DNA from: JALTBU01 sp964410645
GTDB lineage: Bacteria > Campylobacterota > Campylobacteria > Campylobacterales > Nautiliaceae
DNA length: 64,000 nucleotides
Assembly: GCA_964410645.1 (NCBI GenBank)
Contig: CAYPHV010000001.1
Coordinates: 20,649 to 84,648 of the forward strand
Reading direction: 5' to 3'
The position numbers and the translations under genes are program-made. Shown piece by piece: positions 52,500 through 60,535 of the stretch. Position 1 is the first letter of the stretch, and each line of letters opens with the position of its first letter. A model generated the notes under the pieces. That model was not told the DNA's origin. It saw only the letters and a list, made by a program, of their open reading frames with translations, and made no database searches.

Positions 52500-53680
52500 A
52501 AACAGAAAATAAAACACCTACAATTTTTCAGCTTTCATGGGCATATTTTGTTATAGGCCTTACGGCATACAGCATGGCTATGCTTGAACAAATAAAAGCA
52601 CTTGTTATAAAAAAAGGATGGCTAAGCGAAAAAGAAGTGGAAGAAGGTCTGGCTATGGTAGAACTTTACCCTGGGCCTTTTATACTTAACCTGGCCACAT
52701 ATATAGCATACAGGATTAAAGGATTTTTAGGCGCCAGTATTGCTACATTTATGTTTATTTTACCGTCATATCTTTTAATGACAATACTCTCCTTTTTATA
52801 TTTTCATTATGGAAAATTGCCATGGATACATCCTATTTTTATAGTAATAGAATCTATGGTTATAGGAATAATCCTTCATATATCATTAAATTTCGCTAAA
52901 AAATATATAAACAATAAAAAAACGGCTATTATTTCAGCTGTTGTATTTTTAATGATGATTTATAAAATAGACGCTTTTATTGCCATTTTAGTTGCTATGA
53001 TTTACGGAATAATTTTTATGAAAAAAAAAGTAAAAGAAAAAGAAAATATCCAAATTCCAGGCAAATTAAAAAATAAAATATTTGGACTTATGGCTAGTGG
53101 AATTATTTTTTTATTACTTTTTTTCAGTGGAATATTTTTTAAAAACACTCTTGGAGAACTGCTTTTTGGAATGTTTAAAATAGGTGCTTTTGCTTTTGGA
53201 AACGGAATGAGTATTATTCCTCTTTTGGAACAGGTGGCGGTATTTAATCATCACTGGCTGACTTTAAACGAATTTACTGACGGCATTGCCTTTGGGACTA
53301 TTACACCTGGGCCTTTTTTAATTACCGCTACATTTATAGGATACAAAGTAGCCGGAATTGTTGGGAGTATAGTAGGAACAATCGGTATGTTTTATCCTTC
53401 ATTTTTTTACACACTCCTTATGAGCGAAATATATATAAAAATAAAACATTTAAGTATTATTCAAAATATGTTAACTGCCCTACTTGCGGGATTTAGCGGA
53501 ATGCTTTTTTATGTTTTACTGAGTCTTTCAAAAGTAGCGTTAATTTCAAACGCGGCTTTTATATGGGCAACAGGGGCTTTTGTTTTAGTCAGATTTTTTA
53601 AAATTAATATTTTATGGATTTTTTTGGGCGGAATTTTTGCCGAAATTATTCTTTATTATTTTAACATTAAAATATTTTAA
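52496..53680 (+). CDS. ChrA-family (CHR) ion transporter, two-domain form
   Basis: 394 residues with about ten helices in two homologous halves. ELYPGPFILNLATYIAYRIKGFLGA and TITPGPFLITATFIGYKVAGIVG are the paired PGPF motifs of the CHR superfamily. Family members export chromate, a sulfate analogue. Here the neighbours are rhodaneses and a TauE/SafE permease, so the natural substrate may be a sulfur oxyanion instead. It ends the operon, followed by a 92-base spacer. Confidence 0.9.
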   Translation: MKTENKTPTIFQLSWAYFVIGLTAYSMAMLEQIKALVIKKGWLSEKEVEEGLAMVELYPGPFILNLATYIAYRIKGFLGASIATFMFILPSYLLMTILSFLYFHYGKLPWIHPIFIVIESMVIGIILHISLNFAKKYINNKKTAIISAVVFLMMIYKIDAFIAILVAMIYGIIFMKKKVKEKENIQIPGKLKNKIFGLMASGIIFLLLFFSGIFFKNTLGELLFGMFKIGAFAFGNGMSIIPLLEQVAVFNHHWLTLNEFTDGIAFGTITPGPFLITATFIGYKVAGIVGSIVGTIGMFYPSFFYTLLMSEIYIKIKHLSIIQNMLTALLAGFSGMLFYVLLSLSKVALISNAAFIWATGAFVLVRFFKINILWIFLGGIFAEIILYYFNIKIF

Positions 53681-53710
53681 TAAAATAACTTAAAAAATAA
53701 TATTATTTTA

Positions 53711-53739
53711 TTGACATATGTTCAAAAAAGTATTATAAT
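53711..53739 (+). promoter_or_regulatory. Promoter of the DUF134 operon
   Basis: Perfect TTGACA (53711-53716) and TATAAT (53734-53739) with a 17-base spacer, the strongest promoter match in the window. Confidence 0.82.
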
Positions 53740-53762
53740 TCTAATTGAGCATATGTTCAAAA
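53711..53762 (+). promoter_or_regulatory. Twin CATATG operator repeats
   Basis: Two copies, TTGACATATGTTCAAAA (53711-53727) and TTGAGCATATGTTCAAAA (53745-53762). The second is a near-perfect palindrome (TTGA, N, CATATG, N, TCAA). The first covers the -35 box and the second the region just after the -10 box. A repressor bound to both would block the promoter. The DUF134 protein encoded next, or an unlinked regulator, may bind. Confidence 0.65.
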
Positions 53763-53772
53763 GGATTTATAG

Positions 53773-54048
53773 ATGCCAAGATGTGTAAGAAGAAGAATTA
53801 GGGGAAAATTTCATCACAATTATTTTAAACCTTGCGAAAAATCTGTAAATGAAATTGAAGGAACTACCCTTTTATCTGAAGAAATGGAAGCTATTAGACT
53901 TGCAGATTATGAAAGCCTTTATCAAGAAGAAGCGGCAAGTAAAATGGAAATTTCGCGTTCTACATTCAGCAGAATTTTAAACAGTGCTAGAAAAAAAATT
54001 GCCGAAGCTCTGATTGAGGGTAAAGTAATAGAAATAGAAAATCTTTAA
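53773..54048 (+). CDS. DUF134 family helix-turn-helix protein
   Basis: 91 residues. MPRCVRRRIRG at the start, LLSEEMEAIRLADYESLYQEEAASKMEISRSTFSRILNSARKKIAEALIEGKVI in the middle and end are the DUF134 pattern, a sigma-70 region 4-like helix-turn-helix. The family is thought to regulate transcription, and such genes often neighbour NifX/NifB-type small proteins. The metal- or redox-linked role is uncertain. Cysteines at residues 4 and 21 could sense metal or redox state. Confidence 0.85.
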   Translation: MPRCVRRRIRGKFHHNYFKPCEKSVNEIEGTTLLSEEMEAIRLADYESLYQEEAASKMEISRSTFSRILNSARKKIAEALIEGKVIEIENL

Positions 54049-54058
54049 GGAGAATAAA

Positions 54059-54646
54059 ATGAAAGTAGCATTTCCAAGTAATAATCAACAAACAATTGCA
54101 AGCCATATAGGACTTGCAAAGGGATTTTTGATAATAGATACCGATACAAATGAAAAACTTTATATTGATAATCCTATAATACAAAAAATAAAAGAAGAGC
54201 ACATAAACCTCAAAGGTACAGTAGAACATCAAAGAGGCCTTGAAACCGGAACTATAATACCGCCTCTTTTGGCTAAAGCCGGTGTAAATGTTTTCGTAGC
54301 TGATGAATTTGGAGAAGGAATGGACAGAAACTTAGAATATGAAGGCATTATGCCTTTTGCAACAGATGAAAAAAATATCGAAACAGCATTAAAACAAATT
54401 AAGGAGGAAGATATGAGAAATTTTGAAAAAGAATATAATAACAGAGATTACGGATACAACAGAAGAGTCGGATACGACAGAGATTATGAATACGACAGAG
54501 ACTATGCATATGGTAGAGGACAAGGTTTAGGCAGTGGCAGAGGTTTAGGATACAGAAGAAATATTGGCAGAGGTTTAGGATGTGGTAGAGGTTTAGGATG
54601 TAGAAGAAATATTGGCAGAGGTTTAGGATACAGAAGAGGAAATTAA
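54059..54646 (+). CDS. NifX/NifB-family (dinitrogenase FeMo-cofactor-like) domain with Arg-Gly-rich tail
   Basis: 195 residues. The first 117 form a NifX-like domain (KVAFPSNNQQTIASHIGLAKGFLIID, LLAKAGVNVFVADEFGEGM). The rest is a Tyr/Asp/Arg stretch and then GRGLGYRRNI-type repeats with cysteines at 175 and 181. An internal ATG at 54413 (codon 119) has a perfect AAGGAGG five bases upstream, so a separate 77-residue tail protein may also be made. No nif genes are present, so a general metal- or cluster-binding role is more likely than nitrogen fixation. Confidence 0.82.
   Translation: MKVAFPSNNQQTIASHIGLAKGFLIIDTDTNEKLYIDNPIIQKIKEEHINLKGTVEHQRGLETGTIIPPLLAKAGVNVFVADEFGEGMDRNLEYEGIMPFATDEKNIETALKQIKEEDMRNFEKEYNNRDYGYNRRVGYDRDYEYDRDYAYGRGQGLGSGRGLGYRRNIGRGLGCGRGLGCRRNIGRGLGYRRGN
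54401..54415 (+). promoter_or_regulatory. Internal ribosome binding site and in-frame ATG
   Basis: AAGGAGG at 54401-54407 and ATG at 54413-54415, five bases apart, in frame with the surrounding gene. It lies exactly at the junction between the NifX-like domain and the Arg-Gly-rich tail. Confidence 0.6.
54554..54628 (+). repeat. Direct repeat in the Arg-Gly-rich tail
   Basis: A 27-base unit at 54554-54580 recurs identically at 54602-54628, 48 bases (16 codons) apart. A shorter related unit (AGAGGTTTAGGAT) fills the space between. At protein level this gives RRNIGRGLG twice. Confidence 0.85.
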
Positions 54647-54654
54647 TCCTCTTC

Positions 54655-55179
54655 TTAAAAAGAGTAGCCTAACCCTGCATAAATACAACTGTTATAACTA
54701 TGGCTAAAACTTATACTTCTATAACCAAGAAAAATTCGAGCATTATCAATTGGAAAATATCCAATTTGTGTATCTATTCTGCTAAATCTGTCTGCATCGT
54801 CGAAACTTAATATTTTTGGAGCATATTCCGCTTCTGCTTTTACAAATACCGGCAGAGAAATATTGGGCAAATATGTAAATATCCCTATTCCAGCAGGTAT
54901 AGCAGTATTATTTTTAATATGAGTTGCATCTACTATCAAGGAAAATTTTATATTGTGATATTCCATACCTATTAAATTTCCTTCAGCTTTAACACCTGCC
55001 AGGAAAAAATTATGCTTATTAGAGTTATCATTATATATAAACTGTGCCCTTGCTTTTATATTATTGTCTGTTATTCCGGTTTCTCCGCCGATAGCTACAG
55101 TTGAATTTGATATTTGCAAATTAATGTTATTGGCAAATAAAAAACCGAAAGTTAAAATACCTAATATTAATTTTTTCAT
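54655..55179 (-). CDS. YfaZ-like outer membrane beta-barrel protein
   Basis: 174 residues. A signal peptide (MKKLILGILTFGFLFA) is followed by alternating strands and a terminal aromatic residue (YAGLGYSF), the hallmark of outer-membrane barrels. GIGIFTYLPNISLPVFVKAEAEYAP and the RIDTQIGYFPIDNARIFLGYRSI segment fit the YfaZ family. The function of the family is unknown. It follows accA by 22 bases and converges with the NifX-like gene. Confidence 0.72.
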   Translation of the reverse strand: MKKLILGILTFGFLFANNINLQISNSTVAIGGETGITDNNIKARAQFIYNDNSNKHNFFLAGVKAEGNLIGMEYHNIKFSLIVDATHIKNNTAIPAGIGIFTYLPNISLPVFVKAEAEYAPKILSFDDADRFSRIDTQIGYFPIDNARIFLGYRSISFSHSYNSCIYAGLGYSF

Positions 55180-55201
55180 TTTTTAATCCTTATTTTTATT
55201 G

Positions 55202-56143
55202 TTATTTACCTGATGTTTCAAAAGAACCGTAGTTTAAATATTTCTCAAATCTTTTTTGAATAAGCTCTTCTTTATCTAAGTTTTTAAGTTGTTTTATTTG
55301 ATTCAAAAAATATTTTTTTATATTCTCAGCTATCAAATCATAATTTCTATGCGCGCCTTCTATCGGTTCATCGACAATATCGTCTATAAGATTCAGTTTT
55401 TTAAGTTCTTCCGCTGAAATTTTCAAAGTTTTTGTCGCAGTTTGTGCTTTTGAACTGTCTCCCCATAAAATACTTGCACACCCTTCTGGAGATATTACAC
55501 TAAATACCGAATATTTAAGCATAGCAAATTTATCCGCTACGCCTATAGCCAATGCTCCGCCGCTTCCGCCTTCTCCAATAACTATACTGACAGTAGGAAT
55601 CTTAATACGTGAAAATTCAAAAAGATTGTTGGCAATTGCTCCACTCTGGCCTCTTTCTTCTGCCCCAATTCCCGGATATGCCCCAGGAGTATCTATTAAA
55701 AAAAGAACCGGCAAATCAAATTTTTCAGCTAATTTTGCCACTCTAAGAGCCTTTCTATAACCTTCGGGATGAGGCATACCAAAATTTCTTTTTATTTTTT
55801 CTTTAGTATTTCTTCCTTTTTCTTCACCGATAACCATACATTTTTCATTATTAATCACGCCTATATAACATATTATCGCAAAATCATCACTAAATTCTCT
55901 ATCTCCGTGAATCTCATATTTTTCATCCATTATTCTCTCAATTATATCAGTTGAATGAGGTCTGTCAGGATGACGGGCAAGAAGAAGCTTCTGATAAGGG
56001 GTTAAATTTTTAAAAGTTTTTTTAATTTCTTTTTTTAATTCTTTTTCAAATTCTTCAACCGCATGTATATCACCTTTGATTTTTGCCAGATCAATTTCTT
56101 CTCTCAGCTCTTCTATTTTTTTTTCAAAATCAAGTACTGCCAA
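55202..56143 (-). CDS. accA: Acetyl-CoA carboxylase carboxyltransferase alpha subunit
   Basis: 313 residues. The N-terminal coiled coil (EKKIEELREEIDLAK) is followed by the crotonase-like carboxyltransferase core with ARHPDRPHSTDIIERI, RNFGMPHPEGYRKALR and LIDTPGAYPGIGAEERGQSGAIA, all AccA hallmarks. It transfers the carboxyl group from biotin to acetyl-CoA to make malonyl-CoA. It is in the fabG-acpP-fabF-accA order and sits 11 bases after fabF. Confidence 0.96.
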   Translation of the reverse strand: MAVLDFEKKIEELREEIDLAKIKGDIHAVEEFEKELKKEIKKTFKNLTPYQKLLLARHPDRPHSTDIIERIMDEKYEIHGDREFSDDFAIICYIGVINNEKCMVIGEEKGRNTKEKIKRNFGMPHPEGYRKALRVAKLAEKFDLPVLFLIDTPGAYPGIGAEERGQSGAIANNLFEFSRIKIPTVSIVIGEGGSGGALAIGVADKFAMLKYSVFSVISPEGCASILWGDSSKAQTATKTLKISAEELKKLNLIDDIVDEPIEGAHRNYDLIAENIKKYFLNQIKQLKNLDKEELIQKRFEKYLNYGSFETSGK

Positions 56144-56154
56144 AATATAACCCT

Positions 56155-57375
56155 TTATTTTACTTTTTTAAAGATTACCACTCCATTGGTTCCGCCAAAT
56201 CCGAAAGAATTACTCATAGCCACATTAATTTCAGCTTTTCTCGCAATATTTGGAATATAATCCAAATCGCATTCCGGATCCGCCTCTTCATAATTAATGG
56301 TAGGAGGCAAAATATTTTTTTCCATTGCCATTAATACAATAACAGCTTCAATTGTTCCCGCAGCTCCTAAACAATGCCCCGTTGCACCTTTTGTGGAACT
56401 TACAGGAGGACATTTTTCTTTTCCTCCGAATAAATTTTTTATAGCCATCGTTTCATAAAGATCATTATATTTTGTTGATGTTCCATGTGCATTTATATAA
56501 TCAATTTTAGGTTTTCCGGCCATTTCATAAGCCATTTTCATAGCTCTAAAAGCGCCCTCTCCGCCAGGAGCCGGAGTTGTTATATGATTTGCATCCGCAC
56601 TTTCGCCAATACCTGTAATTTCTCCATAAATTTTAGCACCTCTGTTTAGGGCATCTTCATATTTTTCAAGTATAAGACATGCTCCGCCTTCACCCATTAC
56701 AAAACCGTCTCTTTTGGCATCAAAAGGACGGGATGATTTTTCAGGTTCGTCATTTCTTCTTGAAAGAGCTTTCATAGCAGAAAAACCGCCTACTCCTACA
56801 GGACATATACAGGCTTCCCCTGCGACTACCATCATTTTATCGGCCATTCCCACTTTCATAGTTTTAACCGCCTGGGTTATAGCATGAGTTCCAGACGCAC
56901 ATGCGGTAACATTTGCCAAATTGGGACCTTTTAATTTATATTCGATGGAAACAAATCCTCCGAGCATATTAACAAGTGCCCCGGGAATGAAAAACGGAGA
57001 AATCCTCCTGGGACCTCTTGTCTGTACAATAATACTGGCTTTTTCTATAACAGGAAGCCCTCCTATTCCGCTTGCAACGCTAACACCGAATGTATCTGAA
57101 TTATAGTCACTCAAACCACTGTCATTCATCGCTTCTTTTGCGGCAGCCAATCCAAATTGAATAAATCTGTCGGCTTTTTTAACATCCTTGGGATTCATTA
57201 CAGTTTTAGGATCAAATCCTTTAACCTCTCCCCCTACCTGAGAAGCAAAATTTTCCGGGTCAAAATGTGTAATTCTGCCAACTCCGGTTTTTCCATCAAT
57301 TATATTTTGAAAACTTTCATCTTTATTTAGTCCAACTGCATTTATCATTCCGATACCGGTTACAACAATTCTCAT
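56155..57375 (-). CDS. fabF: Beta-ketoacyl-ACP synthase II
   Basis: 406 residues. The catalytic cysteine lies in NVTACASGTHAITQA, and the two histidines in NAHGTSTKYND and GATGHCLGAAGTIEAV. VMGEGGACLILEKYEDALNRGAKIYGEI is a conserved middle segment. It elongates acyl-ACP by condensation with malonyl-ACP. The upstream spacer from acpP (71 bases) holds two stem-loops. Confidence 0.97.
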   Translation of the reverse strand: MRIVVTGIGMINAVGLNKDESFQNIIDGKTGVGRITHFDPENFASQVGGEVKGFDPKTVMNPKDVKKADRFIQFGLAAAKEAMNDSGLSDYNSDTFGVSVASGIGGLPVIEKASIIVQTRGPRRISPFFIPGALVNMLGGFVSIEYKLKGPNLANVTACASGTHAITQAVKTMKVGMADKMMVVAGEACICPVGVGGFSAMKALSRRNDEPEKSSRPFDAKRDGFVMGEGGACLILEKYEDALNRGAKIYGEITGIGESADANHITTPAPGGEGAFRAMKMAYEMAGKPKIDYINAHGTSTKYNDLYETMAIKNLFGGKEKCPPVSSTKGATGHCLGAAGTIEAVIVLMAMEKNILPPTINYEEADPECDLDYIPNIARKAEINVAMSNSFGFGGTNGVVIFKKVK

Positions 57376-57396
57376 TGATTTCCTTTTTTTTAAGAA

Positions 57397-57441
57397 GTAA
57401 TTAAAGCATACTCTATATACTTTAATTACCCCTCAAAGGGG
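57397..57441 (-). promoter_or_regulatory. Two stem-loops between acpP and fabF
   Basis: The first hairpin downstream of acpP is CCCCT/AGGGG-type (57429-57441, five base pairs with a 3-base loop). The second has perfect 10-base arms GTAATTAAAG and CTTTAATTAC (57397-57406 and 57420-57429). No T-tract follows the first, so they may stabilise the abundant acpP transcript or partly end it before fabF. Confidence 0.55.
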
Positions 57442-57446
57442 AAAAA

Positions 57447-57683
57447 TTACGCTTTTTTAGCTTTTTCTATATAATCTACAACGTCTTGAACGGTTTGAAT
57501 TTTTTCAGCTTCACTGTCAGGAATTTCAATTTCAAATTTTTCTTCCAAAGCCATAATCATTTCAACAACGTCTAAACTGTCTGCACCTAAATCTTCTACA
57601 AATTTGGCTTCAGGTTTTACCTCATCGGGACTTACGTTTAATTGCTCAACTATTACTTCTTTTACTTCATCATATAATGCCAT
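57447..57683 (-). CDS. acpP: Acyl carrier protein
   Basis: 78 residues, very acidic. The phosphopantetheine serine is S36 in LGADSLDVVEMIMALEEKFEIEIPD. It carries growing fatty acyl chains and also supplies them to lipid A and phospholipid synthesis. It is between fabG and fabF with an AAGGAG ribosome site, the usual arrangement. Confidence 0.98.
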   Translation of the reverse strand: MALYDEVKEVIVEQLNVSPDEVKPEAKFVEDLGADSLDVVEMIMALEEKFEIEIPDSEAEKIQTVQDVVDYIEKAKKA

Positions 57684-57741
57684 TATTTCTCCTTTTGTTT
57701 TTATTTTAACATTTTATCAAAATTTTTTTATTTCTTGCAAA

Positions 57742-58485
57742 TCACATATACATACCGCCATTTATTTTTAATGTTTCTCCTGTAATATAACTTGCTTCAT
57801 CACTCAATAAAAACGCTACTGCCGCTGCCACTTCCCGCGGTTCGGCCAATCTTTTCAAAGGTATTTTTGCAATTAATTCATTTTTTACTTTTTCCGGTAA
57901 ATTTTTTGTCATATCCGTATTAATAAAACCCGGGGCCACACTGTTAAATCTGATATTTCTCGCAGCGCCTTCAATAGCAAATGTTTTTGTCATAGAAATT
58001 ATCCCGCCTTTACTTGCAACATAATTTGCCTGCCCCATATTTCCACTTTCTGCTACTATGCTCGCCACATTTACCACAGCACCGAATCTTTTTTTGCCCA
58101 TCACTTTCAAAGATTCTCTGCATCCCACAAAAGCGGATACCAAATTGGCATCAATAACTTTTTTAAAATCATCTACGCTCATTCTCATAGCAAGTTTGTC
58201 ATTTGTAATTCCTGCATTATTTACCAAATAACCAAGCTCCCCGTCACTGTCTATTACAGTTTTGACGGCGTCTATAAAAGCCTCTTCGCAACTTGCGTCA
58301 AATCCGATGACAGCAGCGCTTCCGCCCGCATTTTCAATTTCTTCTTTTAATTTATCCGCAAGAGACGCGCTGCTTTTGTAATTAATCCATACTTTTACAC
58401 CGTTTTTCGCCAAAAATCTTGCAATTTCAGCACCAATTCCTCTACTGGCACCCGTTATTAACGCATTTTTACCTTTAAACGTCAT
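57742..58485 (-). CDS. fabG: 3-oxoacyl-ACP reductase
   Basis: 247 residues from the ATG at 58485 (MTFKGKNALITG). A longer reading from 58506 would overlap the promoter. AAAAAAGGAATGAA precedes this start. GASRGIGAEIARFL binds NADPH, NNAGITNDKLAMRM and the YVASKGGIISMTKTF segment carry the catalytic tyrosine and lysine. It reduces 3-ketoacyl-ACP. First gene of the fatty-acid block, divergent from mraY with a 43-base spacer. Confidence 0.96.
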   Translation of the reverse strand: MTFKGKNALITGASRGIGAEIARFLAKNGVKVWINYKSSASLADKLKEEIENAGGSAAVIGFDASCEEAFIDAVKTVIDSDGELGYLVNNAGITNDKLAMRMSVDDFKKVIDANLVSAFVGCRESLKVMGKKRFGAVVNVASIVAESGNMGQANYVASKGGIISMTKTFAIEGAARNIRFNSVAPGFINTDMTKNLPEKVKNELIAKIPLKRLAEPREVAAAVAFLLSDEASYITGETLKINGGMYM

Positions 58486-58528
58486 TTCATTCCTTTTTTG
58501 ATACAATTTTATCTAAAAAAGGCATTAA

Positions 58529-59584
58529 ATGTTATATTTTTTATATTATCACTATGGAATTAATTTATTTCATTATATTTCAGTACGCTCAATTATCGCT
58601 TTTTTCCTGGCATTTTTCTTAACATTATATATACTCCCGAAATTCATAAACTGGGCAAAAGGAAAAATTACCCAACCGATATATGATTTAGCACCTAAAA
58701 ATCATCAAATCAAAAGTAAAACTCCGACAATGGGAGGCGTAATTTTTATATTAAGCACAATTTTTTCAGCATTAATAACCGCTAAATTAAATTTTTACGT
58801 TATACTGAGTATTATTACGTCTATTTTATTTATGTGTATCGGGATGATAGATGATATGGGCAAAATATTGAAAAAAGACAATCATGCGGGGCTTAGACCA
58901 AAACAAAAATTTATATTGCAGACAATTATGGGTTTAATTGTTTCGTTTATTTTGTATTTTCATCATTTTGATACAAATTTTTACATCCCTTTTTATAAAC
59001 ATCCGTTATTTAATATGTATTTTTTTGCACCGTTTTTTTGGACATTTGTAACAGTGGGTATGAGCAATGCCGTAAATCTTACGGACGGACTGGACGGACT
59101 GGCTACAATGCCGGGTATTTTAGCTCTTTTTACATTAAGTATTTTTTTATATTTAATGGGAAATGCGATTTTCAGCAGATATCTGTTTTTACCGTATGAA
59201 TTCGGCATCGGGGAAGTTGTAGTTGTGGCGGCTGCTTTAATGGGGTCTCTTTTGGGCTTTTTGTGGTACAATGCAAATCCTGCGGAAGTTTTTATGGGGG
59301 ATAGCGGAAGTTTAAGTATAGGAGCCGTAATCGCTTTCTTGGCTATTATTACAAAAAATGAAATTTCACTGTTTTTTATAGGATTTATTTTTATAATGGA
59401 AACTTTTTCTGTAATATTACAGGTAAGTTCTTTCAAAACAACAGGCAAAAGAATGTTTTTAATGGCGCCCGTTCATCATCATTTTGAAAAACTCGGATGG
59501 ATAGAAAATAAAGTTACAATAAGATTCTGGATTATCGCATTTATTATGAATATGATAGCAATTTTAAGCATAAAAATAAGATAA
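58529..59584 (+). CDS. mraY: Phospho-N-acetylmuramoyl-pentapeptide transferase
   Basis: 351 residues with about ten membrane helices. KTPTMGGVIFI, FMCIGMIDDMGKI, AVNLTDGLDGLATMP and NANPAEVFMGDSGSLSIG hold the catalytic aspartates; MAPVHHHFEKLGW is the final signature. It makes lipid I from UDP-MurNAc-pentapeptide and undecaprenyl phosphate. It leads into the S49 peptidase and murD genes. An AAAAGG ribosome site precedes the ATG. Confidence 0.97.
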   Translation: MLYFLYYHYGINLFHYISVRSIIAFFLAFFLTLYILPKFINWAKGKITQPIYDLAPKNHQIKSKTPTMGGVIFILSTIFSALITAKLNFYVILSIITSILFMCIGMIDDMGKILKKDNHAGLRPKQKFILQTIMGLIVSFILYFHHFDTNFYIPFYKHPLFNMYFFAPFFWTFVTVGMSNAVNLTDGLDGLATMPGILALFTLSIFLYLMGNAIFSRYLFLPYEFGIGEVVVVAAALMGSLLGFLWYNANPAEVFMGDSGSLSIGAVIAFLAIITKNEISLFFIGFIFIMETFSVILQVSSFKTTGKRMFLMAPVHHHFEKLGWIENKVTIRFWIIAFIMNMIAILSIKIR

Positions 59585-59593
59585 AGGAACTTA

Positions 59594-60514
59594 ATGGAAG
59601 AGATAAAAATGGATAATGAAAGATTAAAAAGCGAAATCAAAGTGTATAAATTAAAAGCTTTGAAAGAAAAAATAGTTCTTTTTGGTGTAATGTTGCTGGT
59701 ACTGGCTGAAATTTTAGCTCTGCTAATCGTTTTTAAAAAAACCGTTTTGCCAAAAACAGCTGTCACAAAACCGTATATCGCTGTTATAAATATCAATAAA
59801 ACAATTACTGTTGCTTATATAAACGCACTTACAAACACTATGAACAAATTAAAAAAAGACAAACACTGCAAAGAGTATCTGCTTATTTTCAATACACCCG
59901 GCGGAAGCCCCAGCGCAAGCGATGAGTTCAACGCATATTTGAGATATATTAATAAAATTAAAAAAGTAAACGTATATGTGGAAAGTATGGCGGCAAGCGG
60001 AGGATATTATATAATAAGCGCCATAAAACCTATTATCGCGAATAAAAATGCGGTTGTGGGCAGTATAGGCGTTATTATGCCCCATTTTGTGCTTAAAAAA
60101 CTGGCTGACAAAATAGGCGTAAGTGAAGATTCCTTAACTATGGGAAAATACAAAGAACCTGTTTCGTTTTTCAAAAAATTTTCACCGCAGGATAAAAAAT
60201 ATTTAATTAATCATTTATTGCTGCCTACATATGAAAATTTTATAAAAACAGTAAGCAAAGACAGAAATATCCCTGTTAATACAGTTAAAAAATATGCCGA
60301 CGGAAAAGTATATATAGCAAACCAGGTAAAAGGAATTTTGGTAGACAAAATTTCTAATTTAATAACATTAAAAGAAAATATTAAAAAGAAATATCACGGA
60401 AATATCAAATTTGTTAATATTTCGCCTGAAAAGAAAAAAATAGCTTTTTTTAATATAAAATTATCCAGTGAATTTGGAAACGCTTTAAACAAAGCCATGC
60501 AATTTTTTAAATAA
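59594..60514 (+). CDS. S49-family signal peptide peptidase (SppA-like)
   Basis: 306 residues. A cytoplasmic start and one membrane helix (about 27-48) are followed by an S49 domain. LIFNTPGGSPSASDE, then VESMAASGGYYI with the nucleophile serine (S135), then LTMGKYKEPVSFFKK with the general-base lysine region. It is the short single-domain type. It would degrade leftover signal peptides at the membrane. It is placed between mraY and murD, with an AAGGAA ribosome site 5 bases before the ATG. Confidence 0.9.
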   Translation: MEEIKMDNERLKSEIKVYKLKALKEKIVLFGVMLLVLAEILALLIVFKKTVLPKTAVTKPYIAVININKTITVAYINALTNTMNKLKKDKHCKEYLLIFNTPGGSPSASDEFNAYLRYINKIKKVNVYVESMAASGGYYIISAIKPIIANKNAVVGSIGVIMPHFVLKKLADKIGVSEDSLTMGKYKEPVSFFKKFSPQDKKYLINHLLLPTYENFIKTVSKDRNIPVNTVKKYADGKVYIANQVKGILVDKISNLITLKENIKKKYHGNIKFVNISPEKKKIAFFNIKLSSEFGNALNKAMQFFK

Positions 60515-60535
60515 AACAAAAAGCGGGAAAAGACA

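Noticed and set aside
52496..53680. Mobile chromate-resistance island
   Set aside because: No transposase, integrase, flanking repeats or tRNA attachment site is visible, and base composition looks like that of the neighbours.
53694..53709. 16-base perfect AT palindrome after the chrA-like gene as a terminator
   Set aside because: It is composed only of A and T without a loop or a distinct T-tract; in such AT-rich DNA this can arise by chance.
54554..54628. Regular direct repeats as a possible CRISPR array
   Set aside because: The repeats are in frame in a coding gene, the spacers are themselves related, and no cas genes are nearby.
54059..54646. Evidence for nitrogen fixation from the NifX-like gene
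   Set aside because: No nifHDK or other nif genes are in the window, and NifX-like domains are common in organisms that do not fix nitrogen.
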